DNA from: Chrysogorgia sp. JL179-B06
Lineage: Eukaryota > Cnidaria > Anthozoa > Scleralcyonacea > Chrysogorgiidae
Assembly: GCA_035772405.1 (NCBI GenBank)
Contig: JAYKKM010000350.1
Coordinates: forward strand, 682,001-746,000
Direction of reading: 5' to 3'
DNA length: 64,000 nt
Of the stretch, positions 11,468-22,490 are shown in pieces. The notes beneath the pieces are model-generated. The model was not told the origin of the DNA. It was given only the letters and a program-made list of their open reading frames with translations, and ran no database searches. Numbering within the stretch: position 1 is the first letter of the stretch; the number at the start of each line of letters is the position of its first letter. A program made the position numbers and the translations under genes.

Positions 11468-11985
11468 CAAAATATTGTCTTTGCGTTGGGTGCCTACTAA
11501 AATGACCCTGGTCAGCTGGTGAAATGGTTAATTAGTCCTACGTTAATAACGCACTCTCAATACGAAATGAAAACATGATGACATTTTAATAAATTTGTGT
11601 CTTTGGCGTTCTCTCGTTAAATTCATTTACATATAAACAAACCATTTAAGCAACATTAGATTTGTGAGTCTTACATTTGGTAGTTTTAAATTAATTTAAA
11701 CTGATCAGTGCTAAACGTTAATGATTCTACTTGTCTGTTAAATCGAACACGTCTAAAATATAATTTCTGCCAACTGAAACTCATAAAGAACTTAATGTCC
11801 CCGTTACTCCTAAAGCACTTCGAACATATAACTTTGCCGCTGACTTTAGCTTCTTGAAAAGGTCTGCTTGTCAAAGACAAAACACTCTCCAAACTATTGA
11901 CTTGATTTGCATTCTCCATCTTGTTAAATATTCATGAGCCATATATGGTCGAACCAGTCTCAGAAATTCGACACTATTTTGGGAA
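11468..11985. other. Mostly non-coding; short minus-strand open frame at 11686-11919
   Basis: A 77-codon minus-strand frame starts at ATG 11919 (MENANQVNSLESVLSL) and contains a CSKC pair (VICSKCFRSNGD). I do not recognise it. Its start lies about 70 bp downstream, on the minus strand, of the GCAGAGGC-type repeat at 11986-12071. It could be a first exon of a decayed gene. Nothing else supported here. Confidence 0.35.
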
Positions 11986-12071
11986 CATTATATGGCAGAG
12001 GCTTCCCTCCTAGCCCACGCACCCTCCCAGCCGGCCATTTAAAACCAAAAGGCCTCTGCGGAGGAGAGTGT
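11986..12071 (-). repeat. Second copy of the GCAGAGGC-ended repeat
   Basis: On the minus strand it reads ctctcctccgcagaggcc at one end and gcctctgccatataatgt at the other. This matches the 1576-1710 copy at both ends and in the order of its GC-rich interior, but is about 50 bp shorter inside. Confidence 0.55.
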
Positions 12072-13022
12072 AATGTCTGCATAACTAAATTAGCAAAGGC
12101 TTCTACTTCAGTATCTCTTGGACCATTTTGCACCTTCACAAGCAGTTGTTGGGTGTGGGGTGGCTTAAGTGCTTCTACTGCTGCTGCATACATTTGCATT
12201 TTTCCTTTGGTCATCTCTTCTGCTTCTTGATCAGCTTTACTTTTCATTTTCCTGAATATTTTATTGCTTGAGGAATCTGAATCACTTGGAGTTTTACTCA
12301 GTTCGTGTTGAGGTGTCGAAGTATTCACACTCGCATATAAACATCAGCGATTCGTAGAATTTCCAAGATAAAATGAATAGTGCATCTGTGTTGGTACCAC
12401 TCTTTTTACTTTCAACATACCTTGAAACGTTATTGTTAAATTTAACCTTTAGACTGTATGCCATTGATTTGTACAGTCATCCCCTGTCTTCCTGGCAAAG
12501 TCTCAATGGCCAATCGCCTTAAATCACGATTTCTGTACTCTTTTAGAGTGTGATTCCACAATAATGGATTTTCCTTGCAGAAATTAATCAGAATTTCAAC
12601 TTAACCGGTGGTTAGAAATTTCATCTTTCATGAATAGCATATATCCATAGAATTGGCCACTTGTATTTATAGTGTTCGTTTTCATTGCTTCTTTTAATCT
12701 CTCGAGCCATGGATGTACACATACTATGTAGCATCTTCTTTAGATCTTCCACAGTTAACCCATTGCTTTTGCCAACAATGGCAAGCAAATTCATTGTCTC
12801 TTCTTGTTAGAATAATCACTGTGCTTGCTGTTCTAAATGGATGGATATTTTCCCACCGATCGAAGTATTTGCTTCTCTTGATAGACGCTTACTTTCCATT
12901 TGAAATTTATGCTGGCTTTCCAATGTCCCTTGTCCTTCTTGGGTAACTGCAACGACTTCGTGATCCCTTTCATTTTCTGAAACAGACACTTCGTTATTAT
13001 TTTGGCTATCGAAATCCGCCAT
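12072..13022 (-). pseudogene. MADF-like DNA-binding protein gene remnant
   Basis: Minus-strand reading from ATG 13022 (MADFDSQNNNEVSVSEN) gives an acidic N-terminus. Next comes KKMLHSMCTSMAREIKRS with YKYKWPILW, then in another frame NPLLWNHTLKEYRNRD. That order (arginine-rich helix, YxxKWxxW-like strand, P-LWN-x-Y box) resembles a MADF/Myb-type domain. A later piece at 12328-12075 (SKADQEAEEMTKGKMQMYAAAVEAL) looks like a charged C-terminal helix. Such proteins are encoded by PIF/Harbinger elements and by host transcription factors. The segments lie in several frames without clear splice sites between all of them, so I treat it as decayed. Moderate to low certainty on the domain. Confidence 0.42.
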
Positions 13023-13057
13023 ATTTAGGTTTTACTACGACCACTCGGAATGATGGT

Positions 13058-13312
13058 TTAATTCATTTGAGAATTCTCATTGGTTGGTTTGGGAAACAAG
13101 TTTCGCGATGCAACGTTGCAAGAAGTAGACAACTGTCCTACTTTTTCATGCAATGTAGCCCTGTTACACGGTGCAATGGTTTGTGAAACTTGTCTCACAA
13201 CACCGTTGCGTTGCAGTTTCGCGTAAAAATTGCACTGTGTAACACTTAACAAACAAGTGGGCCTGTAACCAGAAATTCTACAGTACCATGAATTTCCTCC
13301 AGGCTCCAACTA
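13058..13312. repeat. Dispersed repeat with repeated gcaacg words
   Basis: The segment contains cgatgcaacgttgcaag, ttacacggtgcaatgg, accgttgcgttgcagtttcgcg and tgcactgtgtaacac. These give partial internal inverted pairs (gttacacggtgcaat versus attgcactgtgtaac). It reads open on the minus strand for 83 codons, but the composition suggests a short non-coding repeat. I recall similar text from other marine invertebrates; copy number needs a search. Confidence 0.4.
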
Positions 13313-13553
13313 ATTTGAACCTTGATACATATCAGGTCTGCAACTGCAAACAATAATTATGTTGTTAAACAAATTGGTAGATTGACTTTTTAAATCTTGG
13401 TGAATGTTAATAAATTAATATACATTTACTCACAGTATTTGTCTTTTTAATCATTTGAGAGCTGTATTTGTGTGGCGACACAAGCTGTTACTACATCAGC
13501 CAAATAGTCCAAGCTTGGTATGTTTGCCACAATTATCTGCCAAACCAAATTTA

Positions 13554-14640
13554 TTAAATCATTTCTTTGGAGGCAGTGGTCTTTGTTGTTTGGAATGCAT
13601 TTTCCATACCTAGAATTCCAGTTGCAGTCAAAACATCACTGAACTCTACAGCTCCAACATGGTTTTCAGTTGACATAACAGATACATGGTGAACATCAAT
13701 GTTTTGGTGTTCTGTCATGTCATGAACATTCTGTCTGTAATCAAAATGATCAATTGTTATTTTACAACCAAGGTCACAGGATAACTGAGCTTCAGGTGTC
13801 ACTCCAGTATGTATTTCTGCATTAATTTGACCCCAAAACTGACATTGATTCTTCACAGCGTCAAGTGTTTCATCACAATAACCCTTCCCATATTCATCTA
13901 ATTTCTTGTAGAGAGAAGTGTGTGAGGTTGCCACTCGCAAGGAAGACAACCGTGAGAGTGTTGTCTATAAGAACAAGTAAATAATAAATTATATTAACAT
14001 GACTATGATATCAGGACAAATGCAGTTCAGTGGACATAAACAATAAATGTGAGCCTTTGGTTGCTCAACTCCTCCATAAACCGTACATAATTAAACTAGT
14101 CTATCCTATTATATTCTATTTATATATCACAACAATATATCTACCAATATATTTATAATATTGTGATCAATAGCTGCAATGCGTTCATGAACTTCAACCT
14201 GTTTCTAAGACAAACTGCTGCAGCTATACCAATGACAGGAGACCAGAAAGAATCGATATTTATCTCATTTGTGCTTTGGCCTTGCTTTGTGGGTTGCAAC
14301 CAACATCGAGAACGTAAGTGGGGCTCTTTCTTTCAATTCTTTGTTGAAACCTTCCATGGAATACTTCATTATATTATCTTTACTTGCACTTCTAGACAAC
14401 TTGGGTTTTTCTTCAAACATAAACCACTACATTCTCGATCGATTTGTTTTAACATTAACAAGTGCAGTTGTTTCTGCACCTGTAAATTCCTTCAAGTGGC
14501 GATAACTATTTGCTTATACATTCCCCATAAAAGCATCTTCCCAAGATCGGGCCATTTCACTTTCACGGTGACATTCATAGGACTAGATCGAGCCGCAGCT
14601 GCCCCTTGCTTATGTAATGCCATATGTTATACTTCCCTTT
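13554..14640 (-). pseudogene. DUF6589-like protein gene fragment
   Basis: The minus strand carries LKERAPLTFSMLVATHKA with the upstream SRSASKDNIMKYSMEGF (about 14400-14290), then after a frame change a hydrophobic segment, VIGIAAAVCLRNRLKFMNAL (about 14240-14170). At 13949-13554 lies a 131-codon frame with CKITIDHFDYRQNVHDMTEH and NIDVHHVSVMSTENHVG. The D-x-x-D-Y-R-Q...H-D-M-T pattern is what I associate with DUF6589 proteins. These pieces come from a different region of the family than the copy at 4-5 kb. The segments are separated by a probable intron (about 13950-14165) and frameshifts. The strong reading on the plus strand at 14163-14660 is only the complement of this gene. Confidence 0.55.
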
Positions 14641-14660
14641 GGAATTTATTTTCACTCTAA

Positions 14661-15370
14661 GTTAAAATTTATACTGCCCAAATTCGGAAAGCAAAAACAT
14701 TTGCGAGCGAGATGCTTAATGAGGAGGAAGGAGACAGTACATCGCTGGTAATCGTGGTCGACGATTGACGAAGTATAGGTTGTATAATTTGGTTTCGAAG
14801 CAGTCAACGAGATGAGTCCGATGCATTATGCATGTGAAGATGTAATTTAAAATTGAATCATTTCCATTGCTGCTATAGACATGTCTAAAAATCCACAATG
14901 TTGCTCTAGACTGGAATTTTTGGAAGAAATTTTTTTTAATTATTTATACAAAAATAATAATTTGGCATTTTTGTTAATAAACTTGAAAGAATAGACGCTT
15001 CCCGAATGTGTTTTACATATATCTGTGTAAAAATTGTTATTAATAAACGTTTACTGTGAGTCTGTCAGTCTGTGTGCATCTTCCACTAATAGATATTAAA
15101 TTAATAAAGACCGCTAGACAGCTTCTACTAAATTTCATTTTAATAATAATAATAATAATTTCATTTTGTGAAAGTGCCCTTTTTCGAGATTCTGCCCCTG
15201 CTTCCCTGGGTTGCTTCCGGCGCCGCTGGATTGAGCATCTAGTTTTATTGGTCTGAAGCCGGAAATAGCTAGCCGTGGCCATCTTGGAGTGACCACTTCC
15301 TGTGACCACACTCTGCCAAGTAACAGGAAACCCATCACGTCCTGAACCAGTCCAGCTGACAGAACTACCT
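14661..15370. other. Gene-free stretch
   Basis: No gene recognised. It includes a short (taa)n run near 15141-15163. The composition turns GC-richer at 15180-15340 without a recognisable product. Confidence 0.6.
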
Positions 15371-15375
15371 AACGA

Positions 15376-16110
15376 AAGATGGTCGTAATTTAGCTATTGA
15401 TGTGTGTGGACCGTTCGTCACTGGTGAATATGTAGTCACGCTTATCGATTACTATTCTCGATAGCCAGAAGCTAAAATTATGAAATTTATTACATCCAGC
15501 AACATCCTCGCATGGCTTGACGAAGTTTTTCGCAACCCATGGATACCCAAAGCAGATAAAATCCGACAACGCTTCATATTTTAAATCAACCGAGTTTATA
15601 CAACACTCAAATCCTGCGGTGTTACTGTAAAGTACGTAATAGAATACTGGCCTCAAGCAAACGGACTCGTAGAACGTTTCAACAAGGTACTATTGAAACA
15701 TGTACAAACATCTTTGGTTGAAGGAAAAGACTGGCGAAAAACACTTCTAACTATACTTAGAAACTACCGTACCACACCAAACAACTGAAGAAACACCATC
15801 ACATCTCCTGATGCAAAGAGAATTGAGAACCAAGATACCATCCCAAGTAACATATTCCACCTTTTAATGATTTAGACACTCAACAAGCTGAACATGCTTG
15901 GAAATTATCACCTGAAATCGGGCAAACTTTTCGGCCAACTGCAAAAGGCCTGAAACGGGCGGCACGTTCTGATTCAACAGAAGACGAGGTAGTCAACAGC
16001 ATTAAAAAAGCATTGGAGCGCGAAAAGTCTAATCTCGTTAAGAGGACTTCGAACCGCTACAACTTGCGTGATCTGTCGCGTACATTTCTTTAGTTAGATC
16101 GTGTGGTTGA
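15376..16110 (+). pseudogene. Ty3/gypsy-type integrase remnant
   Basis: A plus-strand frame from about 15379 encodes an integrase core: LAIDVCGPFVTGEYVVTLID with the first catalytic Asp, then TLKSCGVTVKYVIEYWPQAN, then GLVERFN with the catalytic Glu and HVQTSLVEGKDW. The second Asp motif lies in the neighbouring frame near 15560, so an indel pair separates it. There are in-frame stops at about 15460, 15582 and 15786. Further text to about 16090 (FNDLDTQQAEHAWKL; SNRYNLRDL) continues the C-terminal region in shifted frames. This is an old LTR retrotransposon piece without visible LTRs, gag or reverse transcriptase beside it. Confidence 0.75.
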
Positions 16111-16627
16111 AGATGGTGTGAAAGCCAAATACGGCAATCTTCAACATCGCCATGAGTTCGAACAAGGAAAGTTGTTTCCTTGCAAATTCTGCGATTTACC
16201 GCCGATTATCTCCAAGAATGAGCAAGGTACATCCTTGGTTAACTTGTTTTGACGTCGCCATGCCGCGAGAAGTGTGAAACCTTCTACATAAAAGGCATAA
16301 AACAATCATTGGCGAATCTACTTATGGCCTTGAGAGTGAAGAAGGTCCACGACGCAGTGTCACTTTGAACTTCACCAAATTAAGAAGGCTTGTAGTGTTA
16401 TTTAATAAATTTATAGAATATGGGGATTTGAGAAACAACTCAAGGGAAGGAAAGGCATTTAAAGGTTATTATTGAGAAGAAGGGGTTGTTTGTATATATG
16501 TTTAGAGGAAATTTTAAGATGTAAATTACATTATGGATATTGGAACCAGTATGGCATCAGTCAACATTGACACACAAAACCCAAACGTTTAATATTTTTT
16601 TATTTAATTAGTGCAGAATAACATCGT
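16111..16627. other. Decayed tail of the gypsy remnant and gene-free DNA
   Basis: From 16111 to about 16260 a frame resembling HRHEFEQGKLFPCKFCDLP may belong to the retroelement tail. The rest to 16627 is AT-rich without support for a gene. Confidence 0.45.
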
Positions 16628-16780
16628 TTTGATATGTAGGGTGTTTTACAAGACAATGTGTCTTTTAAATAGGCACCAATTGTAAACATTGTTTTTCTTG
16701 TTCTAAATCAATTATTTTAAAAAATATTACAGTATCAAGTAGTACTAGGTTGCTGATTATGAAGCACCCTACATATCAAA
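16628..16780. mobile_element. 153-bp MITE with 16-bp perfect TIRs
   Basis: tttgatatgtagggtg at 16628-16643 is the exact complement of caccctacatatcaaa at 16765-16780. The interior is AT-rich and non-coding. The exact border and target duplication are not clear (TA-containing ends), so the superfamily is open. Confidence 0.7.
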
Positions 16781-16827
16781 CTTAATTACTATAGCTGCAA
16801 ACATATATTAAAATGTGAAATGTCTTA

Positions 16828-17076
16828 GGCCCTGATTACACGAGGCAAGCTGGCCCGGTTGCTACGTGCTAAACAGGCCAGTCTGGTGAATAAAACACTG
16901 AGATTTGTTTATGGAAACAAGTTACTTTGCTGGGCTAGCATGGCAACCAGGATGACATATAAACAACAGCCATGTGCACACCCACATATTATCAAGAGCA
17001 GCCGGTAAGTGGAGCAGGCTGCAGACTCAGAGTCAACCCGGTTAATGAGCCAGCTCGCCTCACTGTAATCAGAGCC
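16828..17076. mobile_element. 249-bp PIF/Harbinger-like MITE with TTA target duplication
   Basis: TTA at 16825-16827 and 17077-17079 flank inverted ends GGCCCTGATTACACGAGGC and, complemented, GGCTCTGATTACAGTGAGGC. The match continues into agctggc. A 3-bp TTA/TAA target is typical of PIF/Harbinger. It has no coding capacity and could be mobilised by a Harbinger like the one at 18345-20465, although its ends differ. Confidence 0.72.
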
Positions 17077-18562
17077 TTAAGTCTTTTCCTCAGAAATTAT
17101 TTTACATGTAATTTTTCTATAATTACTTTCTTGCTACTTACTGCACTTTCACTATTAAACATATTTGCAGAGAGTACATTGAGTTTCAAAACAGTACAAT
17201 GTAAGAAAATCCTAGTTCTGACTGGTAAATGTGTAAGACTAGTGGCAGGGGATTGTTTATCTTCTACAATTTTTGAAATTGTATATTTATGCATACAATA
17301 ACGGTATACCATGCAATAATCAATGGGAACACATCAAAATCAATGGAGGGTAAAAAGGCCTTTTACCTCTAGTCTTAAACCTGCACTAATTTATTTCAGA
17401 AAACCTACATTATTTCATGGTTGTACATCATGACACATTGCTTGGTTGGTTTGCGCTCTGCTACAGATTTCTTTATCTCACTCATAAAATCATGACAACA
17501 GTAAAAACATATTTCCTGGTTTTCCTCTTTATCAAAATAACAATATTGAAGTGTATCCTTAACAACACGAGGGGGTATAAGAGTGTCTTTTGCCCGATGA
17601 TACACTAACAGTGATGGCTGATGAAGTGGCAGCCAAACCTTACTTATGTAATCATGTCTAAAGACATGAAACCAACGCTGTCTATAAAGACTGTGCTTGG
17701 CATAACTTGCTATTTGTACATACTTGGCTTCTTTCCCCTGCATAGTATTAATTCCTAAGCCTGTCCCATATTTCTCAAATACCCATTTTGAGTGGACGAG
17801 AACTAATTTTCCAATACTCCACACAGTTGATGAAACACTACTACCAAACAAAACCATAGCAGTAAAATAATTATCAGCAAAAGATGGCAGTTTTAAAAGA
17901 TTTTCTTCACTCAAATTATATGTGGAGAAATATGACACACAATCTCTAAGCTTGACTGGGTAAATCTGAAAGATTGCCTAGGGTTTGCAGGTAAAGAACT
18001 GATTGAAAACTTTAAGAATTAAAGAGTGCAAATGCTCAACTGCATTATTTTTCAAATGCAGAAGTTCAACCAGAGCTTTATCACATATTGGACAACCCCT
18101 TCTTAAATTGTGCTACCTGTTTAGCAACTGTAATTCTGTCCTCATACCTCCATGGCTTACGGCCATTTACAACTACAAGATGTACCAAACTTCCCAAGTG
18201 TGGTGAGGTCAGAATGGGGAACATTAGCAAAGTTAGAGTGGTATGTTGCAGCATTATTGAGTTCACCATTAAGGAATGCTGTGAATTTCATATCAGAAGG
18301 TACAAGCTCAAATGAAAAACAAATTTGCATATCAAGAACACTGATGCCTGTATTCTAAAAGCTCACTCAGACTCAGAGTGGACGCTCATTCTCCATAATC
18401 ATCGAGTCTCCACTCGCACTCACATAGTATGGTACTGCACTCACACACTTCAGCTATTCAAAAACAGCACTCACACTGAAGGGAAGCTCAAATTTGGAGT
18501 GAAGTGTGAGTGAAAGGTATACCTCCCTTGAGCTACACTCATCTGTACTTAGAAATACGAAC

Positions 18563-19218
18563 ATGGTGGATAGGTGGCTAAACAGGTTAACATTAGTGGA
18601 TAATATTCCCCCCAACAACCCAAATAAACGAAAGGCGTATAGTTTTGATATGAGAAGTATGACGAGGAGCAATTTCGGAGCAGATACAGGTTAACTAAGG
18701 CTGGTTGTCGTGAGCTACTGGATATAATCAGGCCAGATATTTGTGCTCACAATGACCGAGGAAACCCCATTCCTGCTGATATTCAACTGTTGTTGACGCT
18801 CCGGTTTTATGCCATGGGTACGTTCCCAATTAGCATGTGGAGACTTGTGACATTTCGCAGCCATCAACAAGTAGAATTATAAAACGTGTATCAGAGGTAA
18901 TCGCACACTTAAGAAAAAATTACATTAGTTTTCCTTCAGGTGATATGCTATATGAAATCAAACTTGATTTCTGGAGAATTGGTGGATTTCCAAATGTTGT
19001 CGGTACAATTGATTAAAATACCATGCCCTGCAGGTGAGAATGCAGAACTTTTTAGAAATCGGAAAGGATACTTTTCGATCAACGGCATGCAAGCAGTTTG
19101 CAGACCAAATTTAGAAATGCAAAACATTGTGGTACGTTGGCTAGGTAGCGTCCACGACGCCATAATTTTTGACATGTGTGCACAGTTCGAACGAGGTGAT
19201 ATTCCCGATTTCACATAA
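18563..19218 (+). pseudogene. HARBI1-like nuclease (DDE_Tnp_4), 3'-truncated
   Basis: The reading starts at MVDRWLNRLTLVDNIPP and continues in a shifted frame through YRLTKAGCRELLDIIRPDIC and PADIQLLLTLRFYAMG (about 18680-18820). At 18940-19218 it gives IKLDFWRIGGFPNVVGTID (first catalytic Asp), FRNRKGYFSINGMQAVC and VVRWLGSVHDAIIFDMC (second Asp). It stops right after GDIPDF, so the final third with the catalytic Glu is missing. The cause is probably the internal deletion that brought the Myb gene close. The protein would have been the DNA-cutting subunit. Confidence 0.82.
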
Positions 19219-19331
19219 ATTATTTCACTTAAGAACACCATATATAACATATTTTCATATAATACAACTTTCTACTTTCTATTTCTATTATACTGGATAG
19301 AACATGCATTAAAAAACACTCGTATTTGTTT

Positions 19332-20252
19332 TTATTCATAATTATAATGTGGTGAGCAATTTATTTGTTTAGTTCTGCTTCCTAGCACGTGTGTTTGGTA
19401 TCTGTTGTTCGTCCTGTGTGGTTCGTCCTGTGTGGTTTTTATTTTCTTCTTCATTGATTCCCAGTATTCAAATTCTGTGTCTAGCACTTCCATTTTCCTT
19501 TTGTGTTCAATTAACAAATTGTTTCTCTTGATATCCAAGAGCTCCATCTCCTCTTTATGCTGTTGGTTTTGCATTTCCAAACAACGCTCTTGGGCCGTAG
19601 ATATTTGAGATTTCCTCATAAACGACGGTGTAAGAGCAGCCTCAATGACAGTGGACGGCAATTGATGTTAGTTTGGTGTAGCTGTAGTTGTTGCCACTGA
19701 ATCAATTGCATCGCCATCGTTTTCTATAAATTAACAACCAATTAAAACAGTCATATTTTTATGTCTAAAATATTGATTTAGCATGCATTGATGTCTTTAA
19801 TATGCACACCTATTGATCGGTTGTACAATTACAGTGTACATTGCATTATGTTGCATAGCATTGCCTGACCTGATTCATAATTATCATTATCAAAAGGGTT
19901 ATTTAGGCTGTCTATTTGTGCAGGAATAATAGATGCAGCTTCCTCTTGTCTACATGTTGAGAGACCACCACCACTCTTTAGCCAGTAGTTTTTGGCACGG
20001 GCCATTACATTTCCCAACATTGTTTGAGCTGCTTGTCACACCTGACTGGGAATTGAACTCTTCTGATAAAGCTTCCCAAGCGGTGCCTCTCTGATGTATC
20101 GTCCTGTAATCATTCTTTTTATTTTCAAGCACCTCTTTGTGCTTTCCAACTAGTTCTGTTAACAGCGACCTTTCCAATAGCGACTTTTCCAATTGTGAAA
20201 AGTATCGCCTTTGAGACATGTTGTGCATCAACGACGTACGAATGCAACTCAT
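19332..20252 (-). pseudogene. Harbinger Myb/SANT-like DNA-binding protein
   Basis: The minus strand from ATG 20252 (or the internal MSQRRYFSQLEKSLL) gives LLTELVGKHKEVLENKKND and a tryptophan-containing segment RGTAWEALSEEFNSQSGV, a trihelix/Myb-like fold of the sort carried by Harbinger elements. After a frame change near 20030 it continues RAKNYWLKSGG and a linker with DSLNNPFDNDN. A second exon (19661-19332) encodes a long charged helix, EMQNQQHKEEMELLDIKRN, expected to be a coiled coil. The partner role is to bind TIRs and recruit the nuclease. The rate of frame breaks indicates a dead copy. Confidence 0.72.
19407..19434. repeat. Exact 14-bp tandem duplication
   Basis: gttcgtcctgtgtg is present at 19407-19420 and again at 19421-19434, inside the C-terminal exon of the Harbinger Myb-like gene. 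It shifts the end of that frame. Confidence 0.95.
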
Positions 20253-21106
20253 TATTCAACAACGAGTATATATACCTCAAACCCTCATTAATATTCAACG
20301 TAAAGCCCTCCAGTAAGTCACACTCGAGTGAGCTCTTTGAATACAAATTCACCAGGTTTTTTGACGAATGAGTGCTCCCTCAGTGGACACTCAAACTTCA
20401 ATCATACTTGAGTGCTTCTCACTTGAGACTAACTCAAGTGTGAGTGTGCTTTTAGAATATAGGCATAAGTCTTGCTTTCAATTTCTCCTGTCCTTCACCA
20501 GCTGATTTGTGTACAACTCAACCCAGGGGCGGATCCAGCCTAAAATCTGACCGTTGCAGTGAAGGAAGATATCGCGCCGAAGGCGCGATCCTTCTAGGGG
20601 GTTAGGGGGCATGCCCCCCCCTGAAAATTTTGAAATTCTACAACCTCTGAAACGCTATTTCCTTCATTTTGACAACACTTTTTAAACTAAAAACACTGTA
20701 TATTTTTGAACCCAAATCACGTTCTCTTCGCACATTTCTCCTTAAAGAGGCTGTCACGATTTGCCTGGTTACTCAGCCAGCACTAATTTCAGCGCCTTCC
20801 AGCTCCTTCTCGTTTCACACCACGATTAGACATTAAATTGTCATTACGCTTTACTTATAAGGCTTCAAAAATAACCCACCAACATGAAAATAACAAATAC
20901 TAATCGAATAAATCGTTTAGCTTTCGCTTCGCTTTGATTTTGGATTCCGAATCAAAAATAAAAAAGTACGCTTAGTTGAGTAACCAGGCAGATCGTCCTT
21001 TGTTTTACATTCCTTACTGCAGGAAAATATTTTTGTTGCCTTTTATTTAAAAAGAATTGTCCACACCAGCATAATAATTGTAGTTACATGTATATAGTTA
21101 GGAAGG

Positions 21107-21520
21107 ATAATCACTAAGTTAAAATCACTTGGTTAGGAAGGATGATCATCTCAAAATCATCTTGGTTCTGCAGCAAAATGATAGTTACATGTATAGTAGG
21201 AAGTGTAAAAAGTACAAAATAATCTTGGTTCTACAGTATAATAATAGTTAGGAACAATCATCAGGTAAAAATCATCTTGGTTCTGCAGCAAAATGGGAAT
21301 TAGGAAGGATAATCAGTTCAAAATCATCTACATGTAGGTCCAGTAGCAAAATGGTTAATGGTAGCTAGGAAGGATAACCAGTTCATGAAAATCATCTTGG
21401 CTCTGCAGCATAACGTGATAATGGTATATTTACATGTAAGAGTAAGTCAATATTGTCTAGGTTCAAACAGCAAAATAGTAGTTAGGAAAGTTAAAATCAT
21501 CTTCGTTCTGCAGTAAAAAG
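21107..21520 (+). repeat. Degenerate minisatellite, about 8 units of 40-75 bp
   Basis: The unit can be followed by ttaggaaggataatcag, then aaaatcatcttggttctg, then cagcaaaatgg, with units starting near 21107, 21144, 21210, 21250, 21300, 21366 and 21480. Copies vary by small indels and occasional ttacatgta insertions. The array ends beside agcccttcatcagagt (21521-21536), whose complement is ctctgatgaagggct. Confidence 0.8.
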
Positions 21521-22407
21521 AGCCCTTCATCAGAGTAAAATGTGGTGAAATAAAATAAATAGGGCTTATATAAGCCAAAAGGGTGACATAAGTTGAAAGT
21601 AGCCAATCAAATGCATGGGGAAAAACAAACTAATAATTAATGAGATGTGAAAATGTTAAATCATTTGCTATTTTCACAGTTGAGCAGCAAACAGACTGAG
21701 CAAGAGGGAGTAGTACTAGTCAAGGTTAGGGTGTATGGCAGGTTTAATGCTCAATGGAGTATCAGTGGGAGTAAAGTGGTAGGACGTTGTAGGAATCAAA
21801 AGCTTGAAAAGGAATGAAAGTGCATGAGCAGCTAATAATAAAGTCCTTAGTTTACAAGAGACCTTGTTATTAGCTCATACACCATTTCGCTATGATTTGT
21901 ATGCTGGATTGCAAGGTAGCAATCCAGTATGGTGTAACTGGGGCCTTAATCACTGATTGCCCTGCATGACAAGGTATTAATTAGTTTATAATAGCTTACA
22001 GATGAAATATAATTTGTATTGTTTGAAATTCCATGCAAACTGTCAACCAAGTGCATGTTCGAGTCATGCATGCTGATGCTGATGAGGGAAACATTTAATA
22101 GACATTTTCCCTGTTTTGAGGGAATATTAAAAAGTTTCCCTGTTTCAAGGCCAGGGCATTTAGGGATTAAATTACCCAGTGAGAACAAAATAAATTGAGG
22201 TAAAAAATAAATTGAGGATATTACATAGATACAAATTTATCTTCGAGTATTGATCACTAATATTGTGTTTTTATTATATAGATGGGAGTGTATTACTAAG
22301 AAATATGTGCAGTGACATATTTTCCATAGATATCGATCACGTGATTAAATATTTTCCCACCTTTTGTATTGAATCTATATAATAAAAGGAAAATTACAAG
22401 GTTGCTT

Positions 22408-22490
22408 GAAGATATGAATTTTATCTTCGAGTGGTAAAAACAATATTTTACTCATTGTTTTCACCACTCGAAGATAAAATTCATATCTTC
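22408..22490. repeat. 28-bp perfect inverted repeat (hairpin)
   Basis: The arm at 22408-22435, beginning gaagatatgaatttta, is the exact reverse complement of 22463-22490. The 27-base spacer itself contains aaaacaat/attgtttt, so the stem can extend further. The word gaagataaaattcatatc and relatives also occur at about 22235 and 22557. This suggests a nested MITE whose outer limits may be gaggatatt (22205) and aatatcctc (22503). Confidence 0.85.

Larger units (their letters stand above)
18345..20465. mobile_element. Harbinger transposon, 2121 bp, internally deleted
   Basis: The ends are tgcctgtattctaaaag at 18345 and its near complement cttttagaatataggca at 20465. The flanks are TGA (18342-18344) and TAA (20466-20468), a one-base-diverged copy of the TWA target. 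Subterminal regions are full of ctcac/gtgag words. It carries a nuclease remnant on the plus strand and a Myb/SANT-like gene on the minus strand in convergent arrangement, the classical two-gene Harbinger plan. It sits inside a coding exon of the gene at 17405-24060. Confidence 0.88.

Noticed and set aside
14163..14660. 165-codon plus-strand open frame
   Set aside because: The minus strand of the same interval carries recognisable DUF6589-like text, so the plus frame is its complement.
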